Assembly: GCF_015762685.1 (NCBI RefSeq) | Contig: NZ_PEHF01000021.1 | Coordinates: 1 to 45,724 of the forward strand | Reading direction: 5' to 3' | DNA length: 45,724 bases | Source: Candidatus Symbiopectobacterium sp. 'North America' | Lineage (GTDB): Bacteria; Pseudomonadota; Gammaproteobacteria; Enterobacterales; Enterobacteriaceae | Part shown: one piece after another, positions 37,994 to 45,724 of the stretch | How positions within the stretch are numbered: the stretch's first letter is position 1 | Layout of the letters: each line of letters starts with the position of its first letter | Program-made: the position numbers and the translations under genes | The notes under the pieces: model-generated | Databases searched by the model: none | What the model was told of the DNA's origin: nothing | Seen by the model: only the letters and a program-made list of their open reading frames with translations

Positions 37994-38989
37994 ATGATTA
38001 TATATGATAATATTATTCGATCGCTTCAAACTTATGGTGGAGTGTCAGTATATTTTGATAACCTGATACATAGAGTTGTAAATGATAATTTAGAGCATGA
38101 AATAATAAATTATAATAATATTCAGAAAATATCTGGTGCTAAGCAAAGTAGGTTTTTGGAACGGTATAGAGCATGTGACTGTGGGGAAATACAAGAGGGG
38201 ATATTTCATTCTAGCTATTATCGGCTACCATTGAATTCTGACTTATCGATTATTACAACAGTACATGACTTTACGTATGAGAAATATATCAAAGGCCCTG
38301 CGCTTTGGGTTCATCATTGGCAAAAAAATAAGGCGATTAAATTTAGTGACTTAGTTATTTGCGTCTCACAAAATACAGCCAATGATCTTTTGAAGTACAT
38401 ACCAATCCCTGAGCACAAAATAAGAGTTGTTCATAACGGAGTGTCTGAAAATTATCACCCTACATCCCACAACTCAACTGTAAATAATGAAGTGCTGTTT
38501 GTCGGAGCTCGCTCAGGGTACAAAAACTTTGACTTGGCGGTCCAAGCTATTTCTGCAATGCCAGAGTTGAGCTTATCAGTTGTAGGTGGTGGAGATTTTT
38601 CAGAAAAAGAAAAGGCCTTATTGAATGAACTAATACCAGGGCGGTATAAGTGGCTAGGTCGCCTTAGTGATGCTCAGTTAAATGTTGAGTACAATCAAGC
38701 CTATGCACTCATCTATCCATCTAGTTATGAAGGCTTTGGAATACCTGTATTAGAAGCTATGAAAGCAGGCTGCCCAGTGGTTGCTGTCAATTCCTCATCA
38801 ATACCTGAAGTTGCAGGGGATGCAGCGTTCTTGGCGGAAAAAACACATAGATATGCATTTATAGAAGGTTTGAAGTATGTAGAGGCAAATAGAGCGCGTC
38901 TCAGAGATAAAGGTTTTTTACAAGCAAGCAAGTTTTCATGGGATAAGTGTTATCAAGAAACGTTAAGTACATATAAAAAGTTATTGTAA
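37994..38989 (+). CDS. Glycosyltransferase family 4
   Basis: Retaining GT-B enzyme of 331 residues. MIIYDNIIRSLQTYGGVSVYFDNL is a known N-terminal pattern of GT4 O-antigen and capsule enzymes. VFHSSYYR-like and TTVHDFTYEKY segments follow, then the donor site SYEGFGIPVLEAMKAGCPVVAV with a complete EX7E motif (about 246 and 254). Good Shine-Dalgarno AGGAAG and the ATG at 37994 decide the start; a longer frame from 37823 only reads the tail of wzy in another frame. Many relatives use GDP-mannose, which would fit the gmd/manC genes here, but that is inference. Confidence 0.85.
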   Translation: MIIYDNIIRSLQTYGGVSVYFDNLIHRVVNDNLEHEIINYNNIQKISGAKQSRFLERYRACDCGEIQEGIFHSSYYRLPLNSDLSIITTVHDFTYEKYIKGPALWVHHWQKNKAIKFSDLVICVSQNTANDLLKYIPIPEHKIRVVHNGVSENYHPTSHNSTVNNEVLFVGARSGYKNFDLAVQAISAMPELSLSVVGGGDFSEKEKALLNELIPGRYKWLGRLSDAQLNVEYNQAYALIYPSSYEGFGIPVLEAMKAGCPVVAVNSSSIPEVAGDAAFLAEKTHRYAFIEGLKYVEANRARLRDKGFLQASKFSWDKCYQETLSTYKKLL

Positions 38990-39028
38990 GTATCACTTTC
39001 ACAACGGTTAATTTATTAGGTCCAAGTC

Positions 39029-40150
39029 ATGACAAAAAAAATAGCATTAGTTACTGGAGTTACAGGGCAAGATGGATCATATCTGGCTGAGTTTTTATTA
39101 GAAAAAGGGTATGAAGTTCATGGCTTGAAACGCCGTTCATCACAATTTAATACTAACCGTGTTGACCATATTTACCAAGATCGTCATGCAGATAAACAAA
39201 ATTTCATTCTTCACTATGGTGACCTGACGGATTCTTCAAACCTTATAAGTCTTGTTCAGAAAATACAACCAGACGAAATATACAATCTTGGCGCTCAATC
39301 ACACGTTGCTGTTTCTTTTGAATCCCCAGAATATACAGCTGATGTTGATGCGATGGGGACATTAAGATTATTAGAGGCGATAAGAATTAATGGCCTTAGT
39401 AATAAGACAAAATTCTATCAGGCTTCAACATCTGAGCTATATGGCTTGGTACAAGAAATTCCTCAAAGAGAGACAACTCCGTTTTACCCTAGGTCTCCAT
39501 ACGCGGTCGCAAAGTTATATGCATATTGGATTACCGTAAACTATCGTGAGTCATATGGAATTTATGCTTGTAACGGTATACTTTTCAATCATGAATCTCC
39601 ACGTCGTGGTGAAACTTTTGTAACACGAAAAGTCACTCGCGCAATTGCTAATATTTCGAAAGGAATTGAACAGTGTCTTTATTTAGGTAATATGGACTCT
39701 TTACGTGATTGGGGACATGCTAAAGACTATGTACGCATGCAATGGATGATGTTGCAACAGGATAAACCAGAGGACTTTGTTATTGCGACCGGAAAGCAGA
39801 TTTCTGTTCGTGAATTTGTACGAATGTCTGCAAAAGAAGTTGGGCTTGAATTAGAGTTTGAAGGTGAAGGTGTTGATGAAATCGGAACTGTTGTTGGAAA
39901 AACTTCAGACTGTGCAATTTCTGTCAATATTGGTGATATTATCATACGTGTTGATCCCCTTTATTTCCGCCCAGCAGAGGTCGAAACTTTATTAGGTGAG
40001 CCAAATAAAGCAAAGGAAAAACTTGGATGGACACCCGAAATAACTGTTGAAGACATGTGCGCCGAAATGGTAGCGAATGATCTTGAGAAAGCTAAGCAGT
40101 TAGTCCTGTTGAAAAAACATGGTTATGATGTTTCTATTTCTTTAGAGTAA
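39029..40150 (+). CDS. gmd: GDP-mannose 4,6-dehydratase
   Basis: Converts GDP-D-mannose to GDP-4-keto-6-deoxymannose, the first step to GDP-L-fucose. 373 residues, a short-chain dehydrogenase: [29 protein letters not shown] with the NADP-binding GxxGxxG, LTDSSNL, the catalytic Thr/Ser-Glu stretch STSELYG, YxxxK in [29 protein letters not shown]. More AT-rich than expected for a core gene, so likely part of the acquired cassette. Confidence 0.96.
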   Translation: MTKKIALVTGVTGQDGSYLAEFLLEKGYEVHGLKRRSSQFNTNRVDHIYQDRHADKQNFILHYGDLTDSSNLISLVQKIQPDEIYNLGAQSHVAVSFESPEYTADVDAMGTLRLLEAIRINGLSNKTKFYQASTSELYGLVQEIPQRETTPFYPRSPYAVAKLYAYWITVNYRESYGIYACNGILFNHESPRRGETFVTRKVTRAIANISKGIEQCLYLGNMDSLRDWGHAKDYVRMQWMMLQQDKPEDFVIATGKQISVREFVRMSAKEVGLELEFEGEGVDEIGTVVGKTSDCAISVNIGDIIIRVDPLYFRPAEVETLLGEPNKAKEKLGWTPEITVEDMCAEMVANDLEKAKQLVLLKKHGYDVSISLE

Positions 40151-40156
40151 AAATAT

Positions 40157-41125
40157 ATGTCTGCAAAAAAACGCATCTATATTGCAGGCCATAATGGCAT
40201 GGTTGGTTCTGCAATTTTCCGCGAACTCAGTAATAGTGATAATGTTGAGTTAATAGTTAGAACGCATAGTGAACTTGATTTAACATCACAGACTGCTGTG
40301 AATGATTTTTTTAGTGCTACTAAAATTGATGAAGTATATCTTGCTGCTGCCAAAGTTGGTGGGATTCATGCAAACAATGAGTACCCAGCAGACTTTATTT
40401 ATCAGAATTTGATGATTGAAGCTAATGTCATTAATGCAGCACACCGCGCTGGTATTCAAAAATTACTTTTTCTTGGTTCAAGTTGTATCTACCCTAAATA
40501 TGCAGTTCAACCAATGTCTGAAGATGCTTTATTGACTGGTGTACTAGAATCAACTAATGAACCATATGCTGTTGCAAAGATTGCAGGTATTAAACTTTGT
40601 GAATCTTACAATCGCCAGTATGCTCGGGACTATCGTAGTGTAATGCCAACAAATTTGTATGGTATCAATGATAATTTTCATCCTAAAAATTCACATGTAA
40701 TTCCTGCATTACTTAGGCGCTTTCATGAAGCGAAAGAGAGTAATACCCCCACTGTTACAGTATGGGGGAGTGGCCTTCCGAAGAGAGAATTTCTTTATGT
40801 AGATGATATGGCATCTGCATCTATCTACGTTATGAATCTTGACCATGAGTTCTATGCTAAAAATACACAACCACTGCTTTCACATATTAATGTTGGTTCT
40901 GGCGTCGATTGTACCATTCGAGAATTAGCAGAGACAATGGCAAGTGTTGTAGGCTATCAGGAAGAAATAGTTTTTGATATAAATAAACCAGATGGAACTC
41001 CTAGAAAATTAATGAGTGTTGATCGACTTAATAGCTTAGGATGGACATATAAACATGATCTTTTTACTGGTTTAACTCACACTTATGCATGGTTCATAAA
41101 AAATATTAATTCATTTAGATGCTGA
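40157..41125 (+). CDS. fcl: GDP-L-fucose synthase
   Basis: Dual epimerase-reductase that completes GDP-L-fucose synthesis. 322 residues (E. coli Fcl 321). Nucleotide fold [44 protein letters not shown] with catalytic Ser, [14 protein letters not shown] with Tyr/Lys, [20 protein letters not shown]. Directly after gmd, as in the colanic acid cluster. Confidence 0.96.
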   Translation: MSAKKRIYIAGHNGMVGSAIFRELSNSDNVELIVRTHSELDLTSQTAVNDFFSATKIDEVYLAAAKVGGIHANNEYPADFIYQNLMIEANVINAAHRAGIQKLLFLGSSCIYPKYAVQPMSEDALLTGVLESTNEPYAVAKIAGIKLCESYNRQYARDYRSVMPTNLYGINDNFHPKNSHVIPALLRRFHEAKESNTPTVTVWGSGLPKREFLYVDDMASASIYVMNLDHEFYAKNTQPLLSHINVGSGVDCTIRELAETMASVVGYQEEIVFDINKPDGTPRKLMSVDRLNSLGWTYKHDLFTGLTHTYAWFIKNINSFRC

Positions 41126-41589
41126 TGATGTGCCAACGATTAGATAAAGTTTTTTTCCGAATTATTGTTGCTAATACACCTTTAATTTCAATTGACCTCA
41201 TTGTTAAAAATGATCACGGGCGGGTTTTACTTGGTAAAAGAGTCAATAAGCCAGCTCAAGGATATTGGTTCGTGCCTGGTAGGCGTATTTTTAAGGGGGA
41301 ATCATTTCAATCTGCTTTTATAAGCGTTTGTAACGAAGAACTAGGAATAGCCATAGATATTCGAAATTCCAGATTTTTAGGTGTGTATGAGCATTTCTAT
41401 GAAAATAATTTTTCTGGCGAAGACTTCTCAACTCATTATATAGTTCATGGATATGAAATTAATATTAATTCAAAATTTTTATCTCAACCATTAATACAAT
41501 ATGAGTGTTTTCAATGGATGAGTGTATCAGATCTTCTTAGCTCTGATGCAGTACATCAATACACAAAAAATTATTTTATAACTAGGTGA
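41119..41589 (+). CDS. gmm: GDP-mannose mannosyl hydrolase (Nudix), with altered Nudix glycine
   Basis: Hydrolyses GDP-mannose or GDP-glucose, perhaps tuning GDP-mannose levels. 156 residues. [18 protein letters not shown] and [26 protein letters not shown] match WcaH/Gmm closely. The Nudix box is unusual: the family has PGGR-x4-DE, this protein has PGRR-x3-GE, so the conserved second glycine is Arg, and the later Arg of the box is Ser. The catalytic His of HFY and other active residues remain. Overlaps fcl by seven bases. Activity may be reduced. Confidence 0.85.
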   Translation: MLMMCQRLDKVFFRIIVANTPLISIDLIVKNDHGRVLLGKRVNKPAQGYWFVPGRRIFKGESFQSAFISVCNEELGIAIDIRNSRFLGVYEHFYENNFSGEDFSTHYIVHGYEININSKFLSQPLIQYECFQWMSVSDLLSSDAVHQYTKNYFITR

Positions 41590-41596
41590 TACGATT

Positions 41597-42997
41597 ATGT
41601 TGCTTCCTGTAGTAATGGCGGGTGGGGCAGGATCAAGGCTTTGGCCTCTTTCACGAACCTTGTATCCAAAGCAATTTTTGTCTTTAAATACAAAGATGAC
41701 AATGTTGCAAGAAACATTAAGACGGTTAGAAAAGATAGAACACCATGATCCATTGATTATTTGCAATGAGTCCCATCGTTTCATTGTTTCTGAGCAACTA
41801 AGGAATGTAGGATACACTCATAGTGGAATTTTACTTGAGCCTGAAGGGAAAAATACAGCACCAGCTGTTGCACTTGCAGCTATCCAAGCAAGCCGGATGG
41901 GAAACGACCCTATTTTACTTGTATTGGCAGCAGATCATGAAATCTTGAATGAAGAAAAATTCCTTTTATCAATACAACAAGGAATTCCATTTGCTGCTAA
42001 TGGATATTTGGTTACATTCGGCGTTATCCCCTCATGTCCAGAAACTGGTTATGGCTATATCCGTCAAGGCGAAAAACTTTCTGAAGGAGGATTCCGTGTT
42101 GCAGAGTTTGTCGAAAAACCTGATTTATCAACTGCTCAGCAATATTTGAATGACGGTTGTTTTTTATGGAATAGTGGCATTTTCATGTTCAAAGCGTCAG
42201 CCTATTTAGCTGAACTTAAAAAATACCGATCTGATATTCTTGATATATGTGAACAGTCGTTAATGTCTCCACAACAAGATTTAGATTTTATTCGCATTAA
42301 TGCTGATTGTTTTCATTCCTGTCCCGAAGAGTCTATAGATTATGCTGTTATGGAAAGAACAGAACATGCGGTAGTTGTTCCACTAGATGCTAAATGGAGT
42401 GATGTCGGTTCTTGGTCTGCACTATGGGATATAAGTGATAAAGATAATGCTGGCAATGCTGTTCGAGGCGATGTGCTAATTGAAGATGCTAAAGATAATT
42501 ATCTTTATTCTCAGCATCGACTTATTGGTGTTGTAGGTGTTGAGGATCTAGTCGTTGTTGAAACAAAAGATGCGGTATTAGTCGCGCATAAAAGCAAAGT
42601 CCAAAATGTTAAGGACATTGTTTGCCAATTGAAAGATAATAATAGACCTGAATATCTTCAGCATCGAGAAATTTTTCGTCCCTGGGGTAGCCATGATACA
42701 ATTGCTGAAGGTGCAAGATTTCAAGTTAAGCACGTTACAATCATGCCTGGGAAAAGGACTGCAAAGCAAATTCATTATAACCGCACAGAGCATTGGATTA
42801 TTGTATCAGGCACAGCTAAGGTTCATCTTAAAGATGAAACTATACTTATTACTGAGAATGAATCAACTTTTATACCTGTTGGTATGCCTCATGCTATTGA
42901 AAACCCAGGTAAAATTCTTTTAGAAATTATTGAGGTCAGGTCAGGAGTATATCTTGATGAAGATGATGTTATTCGCGTTTCTGATTCTGGAGTCTGA
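41597..42997 (+). CDS. manC: Mannose-1-phosphate guanylyltransferase
   Basis: Makes GDP-mannose from mannose-1-phosphate and GTP. 466 residues. The nucleotidyltransferase domain has PVVMAGGAGSRLWPLSRTLYPKQFL, the signature FVEKPD near residue 172 and WNSGIFMF. The C-terminal cupin domain (about 350-460) has RPWGSHDTIAEGARFQVK, PGKRTAKQIHYNRTEHWIIVSGTA and GMPHAIENPG, as in bifunctional ManC/type II phosphomannose isomerases. Together with manB it supplies both GDP-mannose and, through gmd/fcl, GDP-fucose. Confidence 0.95.
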   Translation: MLLPVVMAGGAGSRLWPLSRTLYPKQFLSLNTKMTMLQETLRRLEKIEHHDPLIICNESHRFIVSEQLRNVGYTHSGILLEPEGKNTAPAVALAAIQASRMGNDPILLVLAADHEILNEEKFLLSIQQGIPFAANGYLVTFGVIPSCPETGYGYIRQGEKLSEGGFRVAEFVEKPDLSTAQQYLNDGCFLWNSGIFMFKASAYLAELKKYRSDILDICEQSLMSPQQDLDFIRINADCFHSCPEESIDYAVMERTEHAVVVPLDAKWSDVGSWSALWDISDKDNAGNAVRGDVLIEDAKDNYLYSQHRLIGVVGVEDLVVVETKDAVLVAHKSKVQNVKDIVCQLKDNNRPEYLQHREIFRPWGSHDTIAEGARFQVKHVTIMPGKRTAKQIHYNRTEHWIIVSGTAKVHLKDETILITENESTFIPVGMPHAIENPGKILLEIIEVRSGVYLDEDDVIRVSDSGV

Positions 42998-43002
42998 TCA
43001 CA

Positions 43003-43767
43003 ATGCGTATTTCGATAATAACAGCTACATACAATAGCGAAAAAACAATAAAGGATACATTACTTTCAATAGAAAGGCAGTCGCACAATGATATTGAATA
43101 TATTATCATTGACGGAGGGTCCACTGATAGAACAATTCACTTAATTAATAGGCTCAGTACTAGAGTGTCTAAAATAATAAGTGAACCAGATAAAGGTATT
43201 TATGACGCTCTTAATAAAGGAATAAATGCTGCGACAGGTGAAGTTGTAGGTTTCTTGCACTCAGATGATTTTTTTGCTTATGATGATGTCTTGAAAAACA
43301 TTGTAGAGGAATTTGAATCTAAAAACTGTGATGCTATTTACGGCGATTTAGAATATGTATCGCAGTATAATGTTGAGAAATGCTTGCGGGTGTGGAAAAG
43401 TGGCATTTTTAGTAGACATAAACTGATGCTCGGTTGGATGCCTCCTCATCCATCTTTTTATATGAAGCGATCTTGCTATATAAAATATGGTTGCTTTTCG
43501 TTAGATTATAATATAGCTGCTGATTATAATTCAATACTAAGGTATCTCTTCAAAAATGAGGTGGTACTTTCTTATATGCCTAGAGTTCTCATAAAAATGA
43601 GGGTTGGTGGACTTAGTAATCGTTCGGTAAGAACTATGGCTAAAAAATCCTTAGAAGATATAAGAATTATGAAAAATAATGGAATTCCGTGGCCACTAGC
43701 TATCGTCTGTAAGAATTTATCAAAAATCCCTCAGTTTTTTAGAAGAAATTACCATGCTAAAAACTAA
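43003..43767 (+). CDS. Glycosyltransferase family 2 (second similar copy)
   Basis: GT-A enzyme of 254 residues: SIITATYNSEKTIKDTLLSIERQSH, YIIIDGGSTDRT, SEPDKGIYDALNKGINAATGEVVGFLHSDDFF (probable acidic metal site SDD), GWMPPHPSFYMKRSCY. The last two blocks are typical of WcaE- and WfgS-like transferases. It shares blocks with the protein at 36008. It sits between manC and manB, where the colanic acid cluster has no transferase, so it looks like an insertion between pathway genes. Confidence 0.85.
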   Translation: MRISIITATYNSEKTIKDTLLSIERQSHNDIEYIIIDGGSTDRTIHLINRLSTRVSKIISEPDKGIYDALNKGINAATGEVVGFLHSDDFFAYDDVLKNIVEEFESKNCDAIYGDLEYVSQYNVEKCLRVWKSGIFSRHKLMLGWMPPHPSFYMKRSCYIKYGCFSLDYNIAADYNSILRYLFKNEVVLSYMPRVLIKMRVGGLSNRSVRTMAKKSLEDIRIMKNNGIPWPLAIVCKNLSKIPQFFRRNYHAKN

Positions 43768-45184
43768 TAAAGTTATCAAAGAAAGTCAGGTTATGTTTGG
43801 TACAAGTGGTGCTCGGGGGCTTGTTGTAGATTTTACCCCAGATGTTTGTGCCGCATTTACCCATGCCTTTTTGAACGTTATTAAAACGAAATACGAATTT
43901 GATCGTGTTGCTATTGCTATAGATAATAGGCCAAGCAGCTTAGCAATGGCACAATATGTTGCATCTGCTATCAAACAGCATAACTATCATTTCATATTTT
44001 ATGGGGTTATTCCGACACCTGCTTTAGCATTCCGTGCAATGGAGGATGATATACCATGTATTATGATTACTGGCAGTCATATTCCCTTTGATAGAAATGG
44101 ATTGAAGTTTTATACCCCTTATGGAGAAATAACAAAAGATAATGAAAGGCAGATCATAGATAGTGCTTACGATTTTAATCATCTTGGTGAACTTACCGAG
44201 CTAGTCGCTTGCAATGATGCGGCTTGCACATATATAGAACGTTACACTTCACTTTTTTGTGATGAGCTATTGCTTGGAAAACGTATCGGCATTTATGAGC
44301 ATTCCAGTGCTGGTAGAGAATTGTATGCTCAGATTTTCTCAAGACTCGGTGCAGACGTTATTTCTTTAGGACGTAGTGATAAGTTTTTACCTATAGATAC
44401 TGAAGCTATTAGTGACGAGGATTGTGCACTAGCGATAAAATGGGCTAATGAGTATAGGCTCGATGCAATTTTTTCTACTGACGGTGATGGAGATAGACCT
44501 TTAGTTGCCGATGAGAACGGACATTGGTTAAGAGGCGATGTTTTGGGGTTATTATGTGCTGATAAACTTGGTATTGAAGCTGTTGCCATACCCGTAAGTT
44601 GTAATACTGTGATAGAGAGATCGGGAAAATTTAAGTACGTGGCAAGAACGAAAATAGGTTCTCCGTATGTGATCGATGCTTTTTCACAGTTAACTGATAT
44701 GTATTCATCAATCGCAGGTTTTGAAGCTAATGGGGGCTTTATACTTGGCTCTGATGTTTACATTAATAATACACATCTATCCGCTTTACCAACAAGAGAC
44801 GCTGTTTTACCCGCATTAATGTTAATCGGATCTATTCGAGAACAACCTATTTCAAGATTAGTAAATTCCTTACCAGCACGTTTTACTTTTTCTGATCGAC
44901 TAAAAGATTTTCCTGTAAATCTCAGCCAAAAAGTTATTAATCATGCATTAAAATTTCCTGATCAATTTATCTCTGAACTTGGTTTTAAGTTTTTGACCTG
45001 CTCATGTATCGATACTACTGATGGAATAAGAATGTCATTGAGTAACGGAGATATTATTCATTTAAGGCCATCAGGAAATGCTCCTGAATTAAGATGTTAT
45101 GCTGAATCCTCAACGCAATACATGGCGCGAAAACATGTTGAGATCACGCTAAAGCATTTGGCTACTGGCTCTATATATATTTAG
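43754..45184 (+). CDS. manB: Phosphomannomutase (alpha-D-phosphohexomutase family)
   Basis: Interconverts mannose-6- and mannose-1-phosphate to feed manC. 476 residues. Phosphoserine loop ITGSHIPFDRNGLKFY (Ser near residue 112), metal-binding STDGDGDRP, sugar-specificity loop GFEANGG, phosphate-binding RPSGNAPELRCYAES. The loops match the TGSHIP variant of the family, not the TASHNP form of E. coli CpsG, so it comes from a different branch. The start at 43754 overlaps the previous gene by 14 bases; an ATG at 43793 (MFGTSGARG) is possible. Last gene of the operon. Confidence 0.9.
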   Translation: MLKTNKVIKESQVMFGTSGARGLVVDFTPDVCAAFTHAFLNVIKTKYEFDRVAIAIDNRPSSLAMAQYVASAIKQHNYHFIFYGVIPTPALAFRAMEDDIPCIMITGSHIPFDRNGLKFYTPYGEITKDNERQIIDSAYDFNHLGELTELVACNDAACTYIERYTSLFCDELLLGKRIGIYEHSSAGRELYAQIFSRLGADVISLGRSDKFLPIDTEAISDEDCALAIKWANEYRLDAIFSTDGDGDRPLVADENGHWLRGDVLGLLCADKLGIEAVAIPVSCNTVIERSGKFKYVARTKIGSPYVIDAFSQLTDMYSSIAGFEANGGFILGSDVYINNTHLSALPTRDAVLPALMLIGSIREQPISRLVNSLPARFTFSDRLKDFPVNLSQKVINHALKFPDQFISELGFKFLTCSCIDTTDGIRMSLSNGDIIHLRPSGNAPELRCYAESSTQYMARKHVEITLKHLATGSIYI

Positions 45185-45481
45185 GTTGAGTGTTAATGTG
45201 AATTAATGAATCTTCGCAATTTCCTTTTTGAGAAATTAGGTGTGATATATAAAATGATGTTTGTGTTAATAACTACGCCTAGTAAATATTTATGTTTTAT
45301 ATATTTTTTTTTAAAATGTTTATTTTCTAGCCCTGTAGTAATTATTTATATGACGAATTAAAGTATTTGTCTTTTTGTCTATTATTAGCCAATAAAATAA
45401 ACCGTTCTGTAAATAATAATGTAATGCAATCTTCACAACTAGATAGCCTTTGCCACTCACCAAGGATGCGATATCGTTAAT
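45185..45481. other. AT-rich noncoding stretch after the capsule operon
   Basis: No coding region or clear terminator seen. AT-rich to about 45440, then the sequence changes in character at the Ash-like repeat. Confidence 0.5.
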
Positions 45482-45697
45482 GTGCACCTGCAAAATCAGG
45501 TGTCAGGATTGGAACCCTGCCTTACTTCATCGATGACACCAAGCGCATCTGCACTTTTTTTGTGTCATACGCTTAGCTGCATCTCAATGGTGGGCCGGGG
45601 GGGCATCGCAAGATGCGCCAGTATCGATGAGGCCGGGAGTTCCAACCCGTCCGGTTCCACTGTAAGCACAGAGGTTTTAGTTCCACGCACTTTTTGA
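45482..45697 (+). CDS. Small Ash-like ORF of phage P4 type
   Basis: A 71-codon ORF, GTG start, with an internal ATG that begins MVGRGGIARCASIDEAGSSNPSG. The MVGRGG/MVGRAG opening recurs in short Ash-family ORFs of P4-like satellite phages in enterobacteria, from memory. Whether it is translated is unknown; the surrounding DNA may instead be a processed noncoding region, as in the P4 leader. Its 3' end lies within the inverted repeat shared with the left end of the window. Confidence 0.5.
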   Translation: MHLQNQVSGLEPCLTSSMTPSASALFLCHTLSCISMVGRGGIARCASIDEAGSSNPSGSTVSTEVLVPRTF

Positions 45698-45724
45698 GAT
45701 TTCCGGGTTTTCAGCCATCAGCCG
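45660..45724 (+). repeat. Right inverted terminal copy
   Basis: Reverse complement of bases 1-65 with two mismatches; covers the last twelve or so codons of the Ash-like ORF and its downstream flank to the end of the window. Similarity may continue beyond the window. Confidence 0.85.

Overview
The window looks like the chromosome of an enterobacterium (Enterobacterales). Nearly every gene from 2.3 to 31 kb has a close counterpart that I recall from Escherichia coli K-12 (modEF, acrZ, modABC, ybhA, pgl, fdnGHI, metG, apbC/mrp, udk, dcd, asmA, dcuC, yegH, wza-wzb-wzc), but the order is not that of E. coli. A soft-rot or tree-associated Pectobacteriaceae lineage (Dickeya, Brenneria, Lonsdalea or Sodalis-like) is a reasonable guess, not a proof. 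All family assignments come from reading translations and from memory of reference proteins; no search was run.

Layout. (1) 1-2.3 kb: AT-rich accessory DNA with two tandem paralogous PAS-LuxR type regulators. The second is broken by a one-base loss in a T tract. (2) 2.3-14.4 kb: the molybdenum block, namely molybdate regulation and uptake (modF, modE, modA, modB, modC), acrZ, ybhA, pgl and the molybdoenzyme formate dehydrogenase N operon (fdnGHI). modF, modB, modC, ybhA, fdnG and fdnH each carry one or more disabling changes, while modE, modA, acrZ, pgl and fdnI look whole. The pattern suggests recent loss of both molybdate import and a molybdenum enzyme, with the ModE operator still in place. 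(3) 14.8-25.5 kb: intact housekeeping genes (metG, apbC, a GIY-YIG protein, udk, dcd, asmA, dcuC, yegH). Five copies of an 80-85 bp palindromic element are scattered between 7.8 and 22.2 kb. (4) 25.5-45.2 kb: a capsule or exopolysaccharide operon reading rightwards. It starts with a JUMPstart/ops element and a WecA-like initiating transferase, then wza-wzb-wzc, then an AT-rich, presumably acquired cassette: Wzx flippase, an unusual radical SAM-polysaccharide pyruvyl transferase fusion, four glycosyltransferases, a Wzy polymerase and a GDP-mannose/GDP-L-fucose pathway (gmd, fcl, gmm, manC, manB). (5) 45.2-45.7 kb: noncoding DNA and a small Ash-like (phage P4 type) ORF.

The extreme ends of the window are inverted copies of each other over about 65 bp (63 matches). 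Both encode the last codons of the same Ash-like ORF, so the whole 45.7 kb segment lies between inverted repeats.

Working model of the capsule locus: the WecA-like enzyme loads a HexNAc-1-phosphate on undecaprenyl phosphate. Four glycosyltransferases extend it with sugars that probably include L-fucose and mannose, and the pyruvyl transferase domain adds a ketal. Wzx flips the unit, Wzy polymerises it and Wza/Wzb/Wzc control export. The radical SAM half of the fusion has no obvious place in that scheme and is the best candidate here for undescribed chemistry.
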